Program-made: the position numbers and the translations under genes
Notes under the pieces: generated by a model
The model's database searches: none
Told to the model about the DNA's origin: nothing
Seen by the model: only the letters and a program-made list of their open reading frames with translations
Shown: positions 7,822-9,244 of the stretch, in pieces
How positions within the stretch are numbered: position 1 is the stretch's first letter
How the letters are laid out: the number at the start of each line of letters is the position of its first letter
Assembly (NCBI GenBank): GCA_017459485.1
Contig: JAFUCW010000472.1
Location: forward strand, 1 to 9,244
Direction of reading: 5' to 3'
Origin: Eggerthellaceae bacterium
GTDB lineage: Bacteria > Actinomycetota > Coriobacteriia > Coriobacteriales > Eggerthellaceae
DNA length: 9,244 nt

Positions 7822-8976
7822 ATGACGGATTATCTTGGACTCTACATCCTTACGAATGTTTTCTGCATTGCCCTGGTCACGATAGCGGCGATCCACTCGC
7901 GTGTGGGCATCGGCGCCATGGTGTCCCAGCGGCGTTTTGCTGCGTGCATGTACGTGCTCGTCGTGTTCTTCGCATCCGATACCATTTGGTACGCCATGGA
8001 CTGTGGTGCACTGCCGCAGGTATGGACAGCAAGCATGCTGCTCAAAAGCGTCTATTTCCTTTCGGCGACGCTTGCCGGTTTTATTTGGTTCCTCTACATG
8101 GGGTCGCTCACGCGGCCACGGTTTTTATCCTCTCGACGCAACACGTGGCTTGCCGGTATCCTCGTATGGATCCACCTTGCCTTGATTATCGCGAACTGGT
8201 TCAGCCCAATCCTCTTCGGCATCGACGACTCTTTCGTCTATTTCCGTGGACCCTTCTTCAGTATTCAGTACGTATTCGTCTACTGCTACCTGCTGCTTGC
8301 CAGCTGCCATGCCCTCTACAAGGCAACGCGACCAGAAAACTACATCGACCGCGCGCGCTACGTCATCATTTCGCTTTTCCCCGTTCTGCCCGCTATAAGC
8401 GGCATCCTGCAGCTGTTCTATTGGCGCATCCCGTTCAACTGCGTTGCCTTTACGCTCGGCGTGGTCATCGTCTACCTTACTGAACTCGGTCAGCAAATCT
8501 CGCAGGAACCGCTCACGCAGCTTGCCAACCGCAAACAATTTATGCGCGTGCTCGACCAGCACATGGACGCCCACCGCAATGACGGCATGCTCTACTTATT
8601 CATGATGGACATCGATCGCTTCAAGGCCATCAACGACACGCTGGGCCACGTGGAGGGCGACCGCGCCATCATCCACGTCGGGGAGGCGCTGAAAAACGCA
8701 GTGAACGAACTGCGACGGCGCGCCACGCTTGCGCGCTACGGCGGCGACGAGTTCGCCATCATAGCCCTGTTCGAAAACCCCAATGAGGCCGAACAGCTCA
8801 AGCAGCAGATAATAAGGGAAATCGCTGCCAAGAACGCAGAGACCGAAAGCCCCTACGAGCTGGGATTGAGCATCGGCATTGCGCAGTGCACTTCAGACAT
8901 GCGCCTAGCCAAGGACCTGATCAACGCGGCAGACGAAGCACTCTACCAAGAAAAACAACGCCTCACGGAGCAATAG
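7822..8976 (+). CDS. Membrane-bound diguanylate cyclase (7TM-GGDEF)
   Basis: 384 residues. Residues 1-222 hold about seven hydrophobic helices (near 5-25, 38-58, 70-93, 108-128, 143-165, 178-200, 203-221), resembling 7TM sensor modules. Residues 225-380 are a GGDEF domain: EPLTQLANRKQF (229-240), MMDIDRFKAINDTLGH (261-276) with metal-binding Asp263 and the base-contact Asn271, the active site ARYGGDEFAI (304-313) and the C-terminal ELGLSIGIA and NAADEALYQEK blocks. The signature is intact, so synthesis of cyclic di-GMP from two GTP is expected. The inhibitory RxxD site before the signature is not present (RRRA at 298-301), suggesting no I-site product feedback. No EAL domain is attached. The ligand of the membrane part is unknown. 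Confidence 0.93.
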   Translation: MTDYLGLYILTNVFCIALVTIAAIHSRVGIGAMVSQRRFAACMYVLVVFFASDTIWYAMDCGALPQVWTASMLLKSVYFLSATLAGFIWFLYMGSLTRPRFLSSRRNTWLAGILVWIHLALIIANWFSPILFGIDDSFVYFRGPFFSIQYVFVYCYLLLASCHALYKATRPENYIDRARYVIISLFPVLPAISGILQLFYWRIPFNCVAFTLGVVIVYLTELGQQISQEPLTQLANRKQFMRVLDQHMDAHRNDGMLYLFMMDIDRFKAINDTLGHVEGDRAIIHVGEALKNAVNELRRRATLARYGGDEFAIIALFENPNEAEQLKQQIIREIAAKNAETESPYELGLSIGIAQCTSDMRLAKDLINAADEALYQEKQRLTEQ

Positions 8977-9084
8977 GGCACATCAAGGGTGCTGGCCGAG
9001 GCTTATCCCCAATAGGAAGAGTGCGTGACGGAAAGTCGAAGGGATATTTGACTCACCAACAGCGGAGGCGTAATGACGTCCCAG

Positions 9085-9244
9085 CTACGCAGCAACCGCG
9101 GGAGTTTGCGGAGTGCTCGATCGTTTGCGCAGGAAATACTGCGCCACGGTAATTGCCGCAATAAGCCCAATTCCCACGAAGTCAGTGACCGTCTCGGGCA
9201 CCATCATCATCAGGCCACCCGCCGCAAGCAAAATGCGGAACAAG
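9085..9244 (-). CDS. C-terminal tail of a membrane protein, probably a TRAP transporter permease (5' end outside window)
   Basis: The last 52 codons are visible. They read LFRILLAAGGLMMMVPETV, then TDFVGIGLIAAITVAQYFL, then a basic RKRSS tail ending in TAG. Two hydrophobic segments separated by a P-E-T-x-T-D-x-x-G turn closely match what I know of the extreme C-terminus of fused DctQM (4TM/12TM) TRAP transporter permeases, which import small carboxylates with a periplasmic or lipid-anchored binding protein. This fit rests on a short piece, so another polytopic membrane protein is possible. It converges with the cyclase gene over a 108-bp gap in which I see no strong terminator. Confidence 0.6.
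   Translation of the reverse strand, partial: LFRILLAAGGLMMMVPETVTDFVGIGLIAAITVAQYFLRKRSSTPQTPAVAA

Noticed and set aside
7793..9018. CCCAATAGGAA at 7793-7803 and 9008-9018 flanking the cyclase gene, as possible insertion target duplications
   Set aside because: An 11-base match is expected several times by chance in a window of this size, and there is no transposase or terminal inverted repeat.

Overview
The window looks like chromosomal DNA from a high-GC actinobacterium, most likely of the Coriobacteriia (Eggerthellaceae-like). This is inferred from GC-rich third positions, the SerRS sequence style, a membrane-anchored Hanks kinase with a polytopic C-terminus in place of PASTA repeats, a 7TM-GGDEF protein and a probable TRAP-permease tail. 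I could not search a database, so the placement is tentative. No RNA gene, insertion sequence or CRISPR array is visible.

Layout. (1) 1-1041, minus strand: a PRC-barrel protein running off the left edge, preceded by a YtxH-family envelope protein that has its own promoter and a strong terminator between the two. (2) 1171-4174, minus strand: a tightly packed serS operon. serS is followed after 3 bases by a GTG-started, single-pass membrane protein with two families of internal tandem repeats, then by an overlapping small protein resembling the isolated N-terminal domain of cyanophycin synthetase. (3) 4175-4308: a short divergent promoter region with a 12-bp perfect palindrome and a self-complementary -10 box, separating serS from a 69-residue membrane protein on the plus strand. 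(4) 4701-5558, plus strand: a pyridoxal/pyridoxamine kinase (PdxY/PdxK-like). (5) 5544-5608: a degenerate 15-17 bp tandem repeat at the convergent junction, holding both stop codons. (6) 5603-7393, minus strand: a Ser/Thr kinase with about nine C-terminal membrane segments. (7) 7394-7821: a 428-bp divergent intergenic region with a 13-bp direct repeat and a promoter carrying an operator-like inverted repeat. (8) 7822-8976, plus strand: a membrane diguanylate cyclase. (9) 9085-9244, minus strand: the C-terminal tail of a membrane protein, probably a TRAP permease.

Functionally the window mixes housekeeping (serS, vitamin B6 salvage) with envelope-facing and signalling proteins (YtxH, PRC-barrel, kinase, cyclase). 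The parts I cannot match to a described system are the two genes co-transcribed with serS: a surface-exposed repeat protein and a stand-alone CphA-N-like domain.
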